Shown here: in pieces, positions 25,491 through 33,255 of the stretch | How positions within the stretch are numbered: the stretch's first letter is position 1 | Layout of the letters: each line of letters opens with the position of its first letter | NCBI GenBank assembly: GCA_031256995.1 | Contig: JAIRPL010000037.1 | Coordinates: forward strand, 19,200-83,199 | Length of the DNA stretch: 64,000 bases | Direction: 5' to 3' | From: Puniceicoccales bacterium | GTDB taxonomy: Bacteria > Verrucomicrobiota > Verrucomicrobiia > Opitutales > UBA953 | Translations under genes and position numbers: made by a program | Notes under the pieces: model-generated | Seen by the model: the letters and a program-made list of their open reading frames with translations, nothing else | Told to the model about the DNA's origin: nothing | Databases searched by the model: none

Positions 25491-27545
25491 TCAGGCCTTT
25501 TTTGGCGTCCTGGCGGCGAGCTTGCGCGGGGAGTCCGCGCCGTTGGGGCGGCGTGGAACCAGGTAGGTCTTTGATGTGATGAGTTTCTCGTACATTTCCA
25601 GCATGGCGACGCCCTCGCGGGGCCGCACCTGGTTGGCGCGCGTGGCCCGGTCTATCTGGCGTTTCAGCATGCGGCAGAGGTCCTCCGCGCTGTACTGGAT
25701 CATGCTGAGGATTTTGTCGGTGCTGGAGCCGTTGATGGTCTCCTCGATGTAGTAGCCGTCGTCCTCGTCGTCCTCGAGGAAGACGTGCACCTCGTTCACG
25801 CGCCCGAAAAGGTTGTGGAGGTCCCCCATGATGTCCTGGTAGGCGCCGACGAGGAAGGCCCCGAGGTAGTAGGGTTTCCCGGGCTGGAGAGGGTGGAGGT
25901 TGAGGGTGGTGCGGACGTCCTCGAGGTCGATGAAGGCGGAGATCTTGCCGTCGCTGTCGCAGGTGATGTCCGCGAGCGTGGCCGGGATCGTTGGTTGCTC
26001 GCCGAGGCGGTGCAGGGGCGCGATGGGGAAGAGCTGGTCGAGCGCCCAGTGGTCGAGGAGGGACTGGAAGACGGAGAAGTTGCAGACGTATTGCTCGGCG
26101 AGGAGCTGCTTGATGGCGAGGATCTCGTCGGGGACGGGGCCGCTGGCCGGGAGTTTTTCGAGGATGTCGCGGCAGGTCGCCCAGAACAGGCGGTCGATCT
26201 CGGCCCGTTCCTCGAGCCGGAGATAGCCGAGGTTGAACATGGAGTGGGCCTCCTCCTTTTTCTGCTTGGCGTCATGGTAGCGCTCCAGGGCGTCAAGCCG
26301 CGAGGGGTTGCGGTGGATGTCCTCCATCTCGCGGACGATCATGGAGCGGCGGCCCCGGAGAGGCTCGGCCTCGATGTCGCCCCGCACGATCCTGTCCACG
26401 GCCTCGAAGACGAGGATGGAGTGGGGGGCGACGAGCGCCCGGCCGCTTTCCGAGGTGATGTCGGGGACGGGGACGTTGCATTGCGCGCAGACGGTCTTCA
26501 CGTGGGCGATGATGTCCCTGGCGTAGGCCTCCATGCTGTAGTTCATGGAGCTTTCGAAGTTGGAGCGGCTGCCGTCATAGTCCACGCCCAGGCCGCCGCC
26601 AACGTCGAGCATGCCCATCGGGAAGCCGAGCCGGTGAAGCTCGCAATAGTAGCGGGTGGCCTCGGTGACGGCTTTTTTGATGGTGGCGATGTTGGGGACC
26701 TGGGATCCGATGTGGAAATGGACGAGCCTGAGGGACTTGGAGAGGCCGGCGCGGCGCAGTTTGCGTGCGGCGATGATGATCTCGCTGGCCGTGAGGCCGA
26801 ATTTTGCGTTTTCGCCCGTGGAGTCGGCCCATTTACCCTCGCCCGCGGTGGTGAGTTTCAGGCGCAGGCCGATGCAGGGTTCGACGGACATTTCGCGGGC
26901 GATGCGGATGATGGCGTCCACCTCGGAGAGTTGCTCGATGACGAGCACGGTTTGCTTGCCGAGGCGGCGCCCCAGGAGGGCGAGCCGGATGTATTCGTCA
27001 TCCTTGTAGCCATTGCAGACCAGGAGGGCGTCCTTGTTCTCGAGCAGGGCCAGGGCGATGAGCAGCTCGGGTTTGCTGCCTGCCTCAAGCCCGAAGTCGT
27101 AGTGTTCGCCGGCGTCGAGGATCTCCTCCACGACCTCGCGCAGCTGGTTGACCTTTGTGGGGAAGACGCCGCGGTAGGCGCCCTCGTAGCGCTCGTCCCG
27201 GATGGCGCTGCGGAAGGCCTCGTTGAGGCGGATGACCCGCTGGCGCAGCATGTCCTGGACGCGGATGGTGAGGGGCGGGCGGATGCCCATGCGGGCGGCC
27301 TCCTCGATGATGTCCAGGAGGCAGATGGCCCGGTTGTCGGCGAGCGGGTGGACGCGCAGGGCGCCGTCCGCGCCGACGCTGAAATGCCCGGCGCCCCAGC
27401 GGCGGAACCCGTAGTACTCCTCGGCGTCGGCTGTGGACCAGCCCCTGGCGTCCGGCCTGGCGTTGTCGCGCGGCGCGTCCGGCGGCACGGCGGGTTGCGG
27501 AGGTTTGTGCGCGCTGCTGGCGCGGACGGCGGCGGGCTTGCTCAC
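25491..27545 (-). CDS. speA: Biosynthetic arginine decarboxylase
   Basis: The product converts arginine to agmatine and CO2 with pyridoxal phosphate, the first step of the agmatine route to polyamines, in the cytoplasm. The frame is open from 27695, but the first 50 residues are Pro/Arg-rich and unlike the family. I therefore take the GTG at 27545 (V-S-K-P), giving 684 residues, close to the usual 630-660. PLP-lysine motif GVFPTKVNQLREVVEEIL lies near residue 128; HFHIGSQV, DVGGGLGVDYDGSRS and SESGRALVAPHS follow in the family order. The C-terminal half has the helical SpeA insert and ends in a Lys/Arg-rich tail. It is third of four same-strand genes, but 147 bases separate it from the ABC gene upstream, so it may have its own promoter. 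The alternative longer start cannot be excluded. Confidence 0.93.
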   Translation of the reverse strand: MSKPAAVRASSAHKPPQPAVPPDAPRDNARPDARGWSTADAEEYYGFRRWGAGHFSVGADGALRVHPLADNRAICLLDIIEEAARMGIRPPLTIRVQDMLRQRVIRLNEAFRSAIRDERYEGAYRGVFPTKVNQLREVVEEILDAGEHYDFGLEAGSKPELLIALALLENKDALLVCNGYKDDEYIRLALLGRRLGKQTVLVIEQLSEVDAIIRIAREMSVEPCIGLRLKLTTAGEGKWADSTGENAKFGLTASEIIIAARKLRRAGLSKSLRLVHFHIGSQVPNIATIKKAVTEATRYYCELHRLGFPMGMLDVGGGLGVDYDGSRSNFESSMNYSMEAYARDIIAHVKTVCAQCNVPVPDITSESGRALVAPHSILVFEAVDRIVRGDIEAEPLRGRRSMIVREMEDIHRNPSRLDALERYHDAKQKKEEAHSMFNLGYLRLEERAEIDRLFWATCRDILEKLPASGPVPDEILAIKQLLAEQYVCNFSVFQSLLDHWALDQLFPIAPLHRLGEQPTIPATLADITCDSDGKISAFIDLEDVRTTLNLHPLQPGKPYYLGAFLVGAYQDIMGDLHNLFGRVNEVHVFLEDDEDDGYYIEETINGSSTDKILSMIQYSAEDLCRMLKRQIDRATRANQVRPREGVAMLEMYEKLITSKTYLVPRRPNGADSPRKLAARTPKKA

Positions 27546-27691
27546 GGTTTTTTCAGGAAAGGTGTGCGGGTTGGTGTTTGGCTTGGCGCGGAATCGTGCG
27601 TGGCGCGCCCACGCTGGAAAGCGGAAAAGCGGGTGGCGCGCGGGGGGGGGCTTGGGGTGCGTCGGCGCGTCCTGCGCGCCCGCGCCGGTTC

Positions 27692-28504
27692 TCACAATGT
27701 CAGGGCGAACCCGGGGGCGACCGTGGCGTGGACGCGGAAAACGGAGTGGAGCAGGGCGGGAGTGAGTATTCTGGCGGGCGGTCCCGCGGCGCGCAGCAGG
27801 CCGTTCTCAAGGAGGATGAGCCAGTCGAGTTCGCGGGCGAGGGAGAGGTCGTGCAGGGAGAGCAGGAGGCTGGCCCCGGGGCGGCTGGCGAGTTCGCGGG
27901 CGAGGGCGAGTGTCTCAAGGACGTGGCGCGGGTCGAGTTGCGCGAGGGGTTCGTCCCATAGCTGCAGCGGGGCGCCGGTGGTGACGGCGCGGGCCAGCAG
28001 CACCCTTTGGCGCTCCCCGCCGGAGAGGCGGTTGACCGGGCGTGCCGCGAGGGGCGCAAGGTCGAGGCGTTCCATGGCTTCGCGGACGCCCTTGCCGTCG
28101 TCGCCGTGGGCATAGCGGCCTTGCGAGATGACGGACTGGACTGTGAAGCCGAACTCAAAGCTGGCGTCCTGCGGCACCCAGGCGGTGTGGCGCCCGCGTT
28201 CCAAGGCCGGGATGGCGTCCAGGTCGCGCCCGGCCCACCGTATCCTTCCCCGGCACGGGAGGACGCCTGCGGCGCATTGCAGGAGGGTGGATTTCCCGGA
28301 TCCATTCGGGCCGAGCAGGCCGCAGAGTTTGCCCGCCGGGAGGTTCAGGCTGATGCCGCCAAGGCGCCCGGGGATGCCGAGGTCGCAAAGCTCGAGGGCG
28401 GGCGTGTCCGTGGCGTCCCGGCGTGGGGTTGCGGTTGCGGGCGCGCATCCGCCTTCTGGTCCGGCCTTTCCGTCTTCAGGGCGTTGGAAACAGGTTTTTA
28501 TCAC
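27692..28504 (-). CDS. ABC transporter ATP-binding protein, metal-chelate/cobalamin importer type
   Basis: The protein has 270 residues. Walker A GPNGSGKSTLL, a Q-loop region WVPQDASFEFGFTVQ, signature LSGGERQRVLLARAV, Walker B LQLWDEPLAQLD and the switch histidine in LLSLHDLSLARE are all intact, so it should hydrolyse ATP. The pattern (WVPQ..., SLHDL) is that of BtuD/FecE/HemV-type ATPases serving iron-siderophore, haem or cobalamin importers. No permease or binding protein is in the window, so the substrate is unknown. The first ~36 residues precede the domain and the GTG start at 28504 has no clear ribosome-binding site; a shorter start is possible. It begins 30 bases after the RidA-like stop, so the two are probably co-transcribed. 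Confidence 0.85.
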   Translation of the reverse strand: MIKTCFQRPEDGKAGPEGGCAPATATPRRDATDTPALELCDLGIPGRLGGISLNLPAGKLCGLLGPNGSGKSTLLQCAAGVLPCRGRIRWAGRDLDAIPALERGRHTAWVPQDASFEFGFTVQSVISQGRYAHGDDGKGVREAMERLDLAPLAARPVNRLSGGERQRVLLARAVTTGAPLQLWDEPLAQLDPRHVLETLALARELASRPGASLLLSLHDLSLARELDWLILLENGLLRAAGPPARILTPALLHSVFRVHATVAPGFALTL

Positions 28505-28534
28505 GCGGGACGGTGGTTTTCCGCAGGTTCGCGA

Positions 28535-29734
28535 TCATGCCTTGAAGGCGTCGAGTTCGATCTCGAAAAGCAGGTCGCCCCGGCAGATGTCGCCGTGCGC
28601 GAATATGGCCGGGATGGGGGGCAGGTTGAGGGAGGCGCGGCATGGCTCGAAGCGTTTCATCCATGCGGGGGAGGGGAAATAGAGGATGGCGCGCGCGGTG
28701 TCCTCCCAGCGCATTCCGCGCGATTCGAGGATGGCGCCGACGACGCGCAGGGAGAGTTTTATTTGCGCGTCCAGGTCGCCGGTGTGCGCGGTCCTGCCCT
28801 CGGGTTCGATGCTGGCGGTGCCGGAGATGAAGAGGTGGCGCCCGTCCTGGCCGGAGATTTCCACGGCGCGGCTGAAGGCGCTTTTGTAGTCGTTGGCCGG
28901 GCATTGCAGGGGGGAGGGCACGGCCTTGATCTCCAGCGTGGCGCCCTGCTTGGGGGCCACGGCCATTGCGTCGAGCATGAGCGCCGCGCCTTGGGGGTTG
29001 GCCGCCCCGATCCCGGTGCTGGCGGGCACGAGTTTGCCGAAAATGGCATTTTCGTTGAAAAATGCCGTGCGGACGCGGTTGAAATCGTCGTACCAGTCAA
29101 GAATGCGGTCGTTGTAGAACCACGTGCGGACGACGTCGGTGATGTTGAAGCGGGCGTCGGCGAGCAATTTTTTGAGTTCTTTCCAGAGGGCGGCGGATTG
29201 CGCGCCGGGCGTGGCGGAGGTGTCTCCGGGGGCTAGTGCCGCAAGCAGGATGCAGCGGGCGTCGCTGGTTTCCCAGGCGACCCCCGCCTGGGTGCCGTTG
29301 CCGGATTGGACGCGCCGGAAGGTTCCGGAGGGCAGGGCGGTGATGCGCGCGCCGCGCAAGTCTCCCTCCGGGGTGTCGTGGCGGGCGAGGAAGGCGGCGG
29401 GGAAGGGCAGTGGCTCGCCCAGGGTTTTTGCCAGGGCGGGGTCTCCAAACACAGTGCCCTGGGCGGCATCAAGATTCCGGCGCCGCATTTCCCGCAGGAT
29501 CCGGTTGAGCAGGCCCGTGAGGTTCTCGCCCGGGAGGATGTTGGAGGAGAGGGAGACCAGGCCGCAGCCCATTGGTGCCACAAACACACCCTCCGCGGTT
29601 GTTTCGGAAAGTGGTTTCCGGGTGCCGATGGCGGTGTGCCGCCCTTGGGAGGGGGGGGCGGTGGGATCTCCGCCTTCCGCTGTCTGGTGGGGGGGTGGGG
29701 TGTCTTGTTGTCCAATAAGGTTTTCGTTCAGCAT
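28535..29734 (-). CDS. RidA/YjgF-superfamily protein, chorismatase-like two-domain form
   Basis: From the ATG at 29734 the protein has 399 residues. The frame runs open further upstream to 30118, but that part lacks family character. The motif RTWFYNDRILDWYDDFNRVR near residue 213 and the end pattern DICRGDLLFEIELDAFKA are typical of long Rid-family proteins related to FkbO/Hyg5 chorismatases and other RidA-like enamine deaminases. Only the C-terminal ~130 residues look like a true YjgF domain; the N-terminal part is a diverged companion. Whether it cleaves chorismate or only has the fold cannot be told from the sequence. It lies 30 bases upstream of the ABC ATPase, and its 5' end diverges from the membrane protein at 29957. 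Confidence 0.7.
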   Translation of the reverse strand: MLNENLIGQQDTPPPHQTAEGGDPTAPPSQGRHTAIGTRKPLSETTAEGVFVAPMGCGLVSLSSNILPGENLTGLLNRILREMRRRNLDAAQGTVFGDPALAKTLGEPLPFPAAFLARHDTPEGDLRGARITALPSGTFRRVQSGNGTQAGVAWETSDARCILLAALAPGDTSATPGAQSAALWKELKKLLADARFNITDVVRTWFYNDRILDWYDDFNRVRTAFFNENAIFGKLVPASTGIGAANPQGAALMLDAMAVAPKQGATLEIKAVPSPLQCPANDYKSAFSRAVEISGQDGRHLFISGTASIEPEGRTAHTGDLDAQIKLSLRVVGAILESRGMRWEDTARAILYFPSPAWMKRFEPCRASLNLPPIPAIFAHGDICRGDLLFEIELDAFKA

Positions 29735-29956
29735 TATGGCATGCCAAGACAATGCGGGGGCTGTTTTGTTGCACCGGCGGCGGCCGGGTGCGGGGTTGTG
29801 TCCGGCTTTTTTGCTCCATTTTCCGCATTCCCGCCTGCACTTTGTCCCGACAATTCTGTTGCCGGGACGCACCTCCGCTGCCATACGTGGCCCCATGCGG
29901 GGGATTCCGCAGAAACTGGAACTGCCCGTGTTCTTCCCAGAAAACGCATTTTTGCA

Positions 29957-31387
29957 ATGACACCGCCAAACCCGCCGCCCTCCTTGCCCGAAACGCCTGC
30001 CGACCCCGCTGGTGCGCCGGGCTTTGCCGTCGATCCGCAGAATGGTGCCTCTTATGCGCAATTTTCCAATGCCGCCGGTGGCTCCGCGTATGCGCAGGGC
30101 GAGTTCCCCGCTTCCCACGGGGGTGTCGTGCCCGAGCTGGCTTGCGACCCCGCCATGGACCCCGCGCTGCTTGCCGAAAACCTCAGTCCGTTCAAGCGTT
30201 TCTGGCGAAAATACGGCGGGGACAGTTTTTTGATCTCAGTCGGCGTCCACATCGTCCTTGCCATCATTGCCGTCACCTGGGTTGTGTCGGTTGTCGTCAT
30301 CAATGACAAGAAGGACAACAAGATCGACACCGGGGCCGGCGGTGGCAACAACGGCGACCGGGTGACCATGTCGGAGCATCGCGTCAAACCCAAGAATGCC
30401 CGCAACATGGCGCGCTCGAGCATGAAGCTGATGAGCAAGAGCAGCACGTCGTCCGTCTCGCTTCCGGAGATGCCGAGCCTGAGCATGGCCTCCTTGGATA
30501 GTGGCGCGATCGCCGGTGCCTCGTCGGCGGGGTTTGGCACTGGGGCTGGCGGGGGTGATGGACCCGGTATTGGGCCAGGGAAGGGTGGTGGCCGAAACAT
30601 GGTTTCCTTCTTTGGCGTGGATGGTTTTGGCGCGGCGGGCATTGTGGGCACGCTTTATGACATCAAGCGCACGCCCAAGGGCGAACCCACCGCAGCCGCC
30701 GGGTCCGTCCCCAACTATCTGGCCGTGGCCCGCAAGTTCGTGAACAGTGGCTGGAATGAGGCGGTGCTGAGGGGGAACTACTGGGAGTCCCCGACAAAAC
30801 TTTCGCTGCAGCAAGTGCTTGTGCCTCTCATGTCCGCCGAGGCGGCCCCCAAGTCATTCAAGGCCGATGGCATGGCCGGGAAGCGTTGGATTGCCCACTA
30901 CAAGGGCAGCGTTGTCGCGCCGTTCAGTGGTAAAATGCGTTTTGTGGGCATGGCGGATGACTGGATCACGGTGCGTTGGGGCAAGAAAAACTTGCTTGTC
31001 GCGGGCTATCCTGCGTCGCACACGGGCAGTTATGTCTCGGGCACCCCGAGAAAGGGCGCAAAACCGCCCGCGATGCCCGATGGCGTGGGTGACAGTTTTC
31101 CATACGGCTTCCGCCGGCCCAATTTTCAGACGGGTCCGTGGTTCAATGTCTCGAAGGGGTCCACCTACGAGATTGAGATCGCGATAGGCGAGACGCCAGG
31201 GGGGGAGTTTTGCGCGACGCTTGCCTTCCAGATGGGGGTTCGCGACGCGAAGCTTCTCCTTTTCCGCATGAGCAACGACCCGCTTCCCGAGGGCGTGGAA
31301 AAGGCCGCGATTCCGGCGAACGTCGACCTCACCGGCGGCGGCTTCGTCTGGAAGCCGGTCATGAAGAACTCGCGCCCTTTGCGTTAG
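29957..31387 (+). CDS. Membrane-anchored protein of unknown function with a possible PA14-like C-terminal domain
   Basis: The start at ATG 29957 (M-T-P-P-N-P-P) gives 476 residues; the open frame upstream overlaps the divergent RidA-like gene. Residues 1-90 are Pro/Ala/Gly-rich and presumably cytoplasmic. One membrane helix spans about 92-114 (LISVGVHIVLAIIAVTWVVS) followed by charged residues. A Gly/Ser/Met-rich linker to ~215 comes next (GFGTGAGGGDGPGIGPGKGG), then VSFFGVDGFGAAGIVGTLYD and a globular C-terminal domain (about 250-476) with beta-type segments such as WIAHYKGSVVAPFSGKMRFV and DDWITVRWGKKNLLVAGYP, which recall PA14-like sugar-binding domains. The layout resembles TonB-like anchored envelope proteins. 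No function is assigned. It precedes rnc by 97 bases. Confidence 0.7.
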   Translation: MTPPNPPPSLPETPADPAGAPGFAVDPQNGASYAQFSNAAGGSAYAQGEFPASHGGVVPELACDPAMDPALLAENLSPFKRFWRKYGGDSFLISVGVHIVLAIIAVTWVVSVVVINDKKDNKIDTGAGGGNNGDRVTMSEHRVKPKNARNMARSSMKLMSKSSTSSVSLPEMPSLSMASLDSGAIAGASSAGFGTGAGGGDGPGIGPGKGGGRNMVSFFGVDGFGAAGIVGTLYDIKRTPKGEPTAAAGSVPNYLAVARKFVNSGWNEAVLRGNYWESPTKLSLQQVLVPLMSAEAAPKSFKADGMAGKRWIAHYKGSVVAPFSGKMRFVGMADDWITVRWGKKNLLVAGYPASHTGSYVSGTPRKGAKPPAMPDGVGDSFPYGFRRPNFQTGPWFNVSKGSTYEIEIAIGETPGGEFCATLAFQMGVRDAKLLLFRMSNDPLPEGVEKAAIPANVDLTGGGFVWKPVMKNSRPLR

Positions 31388-31484
31388 TTGCGCCTTTGCG
31401 TCCCCTCCCTCCCGCCTCTTCCGAATTTGACACAACACAGAGGATGGGCGACCCGTCCCCGGGCGCGCATGCCTCACCGCCAAA

Positions 31485-32411
31485 ATGAAGCTCATCCCAA
31501 GGCTTGGAAAAATTCTGCCATTTCTCTTCCGTCGCCGCGCTAAAACAGTCGGCGCGGTGGATCTGGCCTCGCTTGAAAAGCTGATTGGACACCGTTTCAA
31601 GGATCCTCTCCTGCTTCAGGTCGCGCTCACCCATCCCAGTTACAGTTCCAGTCAAAATGCCAAGCCGTCCGCGTCGACGTCCCAGCCGGCCCGGGCAGGA
31701 AGGCTTGCGAGGAACCCTGCGCCTGGTGCCGCCGCAAGGGCCGAGGCAAAGGCGGAGGTGCCTGTGGCCAAGGCTGCCGCGCGTGTGAAAAAGCACGCGA
31801 AAACCGCGGCCAAGGACAACCAGCGCCTGGAGTTTTTGGGGGATGCCGTGCTCAGTCTCGTGCTTGCCGAGGCCTTGTATCAGGCGACGGATGCCGATGA
31901 GGGGTTGCTTACCGATGCGCGAACGCGCGTTTCCTGCGGGAAGCACCTCGCCCGCGTCGGGCGCGAACTTGGCCTGGGCGCGCTTCTTCGCGTCGCCCGC
32001 AATGGCGACACCGCCCGCATCCGCGAGTCGGACACCGCCAATGAGGACGCGCTTGAAGCCCTCTTTGGCGCCGTCTTTCTCGACAGGGGCCTGAATGCGG
32101 CCAGAAAACTTGCCAGGCGCCTTTTCGCGGAGGAACTCCAGTTTGATGCCGCCCGTGTCGAGCAGGGGCGTTCCGCCAAAAACCGCCTGCAGGAATGGGT
32201 GCAAAGCGACGGGCGCCCCAACGATGGGCGGCGCATTGAATACCGGTGTGCGGAGCGCAGCCTTGACTACCCCCAACGCTTTACGGTGGAAGTGCTTGTG
32301 GATGGTGTGCAACGGGGGTCCGGCGAGGGGCCGACCAAGCGCGCGGCCAGCGAGTTTGCCGCCGCCGCCGCCCTCGCGGTCATGAGGCCGAAGGCCCCGT
32401 CCTCCGTGTGA
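31485..32411 (+). CDS. rnc: Ribonuclease III with a large Ala/Lys-rich insert
   Basis: This is the endonuclease for double-stranded RNA, acting in rRNA processing and RNA turnover. It has 308 residues, longer than the usual 220-250. The first family block LASLEKLIGHRFKDPLLLQV is followed by ALTHPSYSSS, then about 50 residues (58-108) rich in Ala, Lys, Arg and Pro, and then the catalytic signature NQRLEFLGDAVLSLV. The acidic residue of the second metal site is in NEDALEALFGAVFLDRG. A double-stranded-RNA-binding domain occupies ~230-303 (KNRLQEWVQ ... GPTKRAASEFAAAAAL). Catalytic residues look intact. The insert sits between the first helices and the signature motif and may be an extra basic RNA-contacting loop. 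HIT gene 32530 follows 118 bases downstream. Confidence 0.93.
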   Translation: MKLIPRLGKILPFLFRRRAKTVGAVDLASLEKLIGHRFKDPLLLQVALTHPSYSSSQNAKPSASTSQPARAGRLARNPAPGAAARAEAKAEVPVAKAAARVKKHAKTAAKDNQRLEFLGDAVLSLVLAEALYQATDADEGLLTDARTRVSCGKHLARVGRELGLGALLRVARNGDTARIRESDTANEDALEALFGAVFLDRGLNAARKLARRLFAEELQFDAARVEQGRSAKNRLQEWVQSDGRPNDGRRIEYRCAERSLDYPQRFTVEVLVDGVQRGSGEGPTKRAASEFAAAAALAVMRPKAPSSV

Positions 32412-32529
32412 GGCGCGCCCCCGCCTCCGCCGTTCATTTTCGCCCGGAGCCGCGTCCGGTGGCGTTTTCGGCGGAGGCTGGCAGTGCGCTCTTGCGGGGT
32501 CCCTGCCCGCCGGCAAGTCTCCTTCCGCG

Positions 32530-33024
32530 ATGAACCACCTCCATGCCTATTGGCGGATGCAATACGTCAAGGCGCCCAAGACTGGCGCGGACAAGGCCTC
32601 CCTTTTTGAGGATCTTCCCAAAAACCGGGACGAAAAATCGGTGCATCTGCTTCACAGGGGACGGACGGGTTATCTCGTCTTGAATCGTTACCCCTATAAT
32701 GCGGGGCATTTGCTGGCCATTCCCTACCGCCCGGCGGGCACGCTGGGGGAGCTTTCGGCGGACGAGCGCGCCGACTTGATGGAACTCATCGTGCTGGCCC
32801 AAAAAATCCTGACCGACGCCCTCCATCCCGATGGCTTCAATGTCGGCTTCAATTTTGGGGCGGCGGCCGGCGCGGGAATTCCAAACCACCTCCATGCCCA
32901 TATCGTCCCGCGCTGGGAGGGGGATGGCAATTTCATGCCGGTGTTGGGCGACACCCGCGTTTTGTCGGATTCGCTGGATTCCATGTGGGAACGCCTTCGC
33001 GCCTTTTGCCCCAAAGCCGGCTGA
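32530..33024 (+). CDS. HIT-family nucleotide hydrolase or phosphorylase
   Basis: The protein has 164 residues and begins MNHLHAYWRMQYVKAPK, a start typical of the AP4A-phosphorylase-like branch of the HIT family (W-R-x-x-Y motif). The histidine triad is HLHAHIVPRW near residue 120; the central active-site histidine is present. Also typical are GYLVLNRYPYNAGHLLAIPY and FNVGFNFGAAAGAGIPNHLH. Likely substrates are dinucleoside polyphosphates or nucleotide conjugates in the cytoplasm; the specific reaction is not determinable. It lies downstream of rnc on the same strand. A 231-base gap before the convergent M60 gene holds no convincing gene. Confidence 0.9.
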   Translation: MNHLHAYWRMQYVKAPKTGADKASLFEDLPKNRDEKSVHLLHRGRTGYLVLNRYPYNAGHLLAIPYRPAGTLGELSADERADLMELIVLAQKILTDALHPDGFNVGFNFGAAAGAGIPNHLHAHIVPRWEGDGNFMPVLGDTRVLSDSLDSMWERLRAFCPKAG

Positions 33025-33255
33025 TCGCTCCTTTTCCCCCTTTGCCGGTCATGCGGCACTTTGCCGGCGCGAGCAGACTTCGGGCCGGTTTGGGGTTTGG
33101 TGGCCGACGTTGGCCAAACGGTTCATCCGGCTGTCATCATGGCGCAATTCCTTGCCAATGCGCATCTTGTGTTTTTCGTTCACCATGGCTTGGATTTCCT
33201 GCGCGAGACCAACCCCGTCAGGTTGTCGAGGGCGGCGGGCAAGGGGTGACGCGGC

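Noticed and set aside
25785..28115. Plus-strand open frame of 776 codons opposite speA and the ABC gene
   Set aside because: It is the mirror of SpeA codons; the speA frame has the PLP-lysine motif and the whole family pattern.
29306..29956. Upstream extension of the membrane protein at 29957
   Set aside because: The open frame overlaps the divergent RidA-like gene and has no signal or domain; ATG 29957 gives a normal start.
33061..33249. Small 62-codon frame between the HIT and M60 genes
   Set aside because: No ribosome-binding site, no family resemblance and atypical composition for a short membrane protein. It may be chance.
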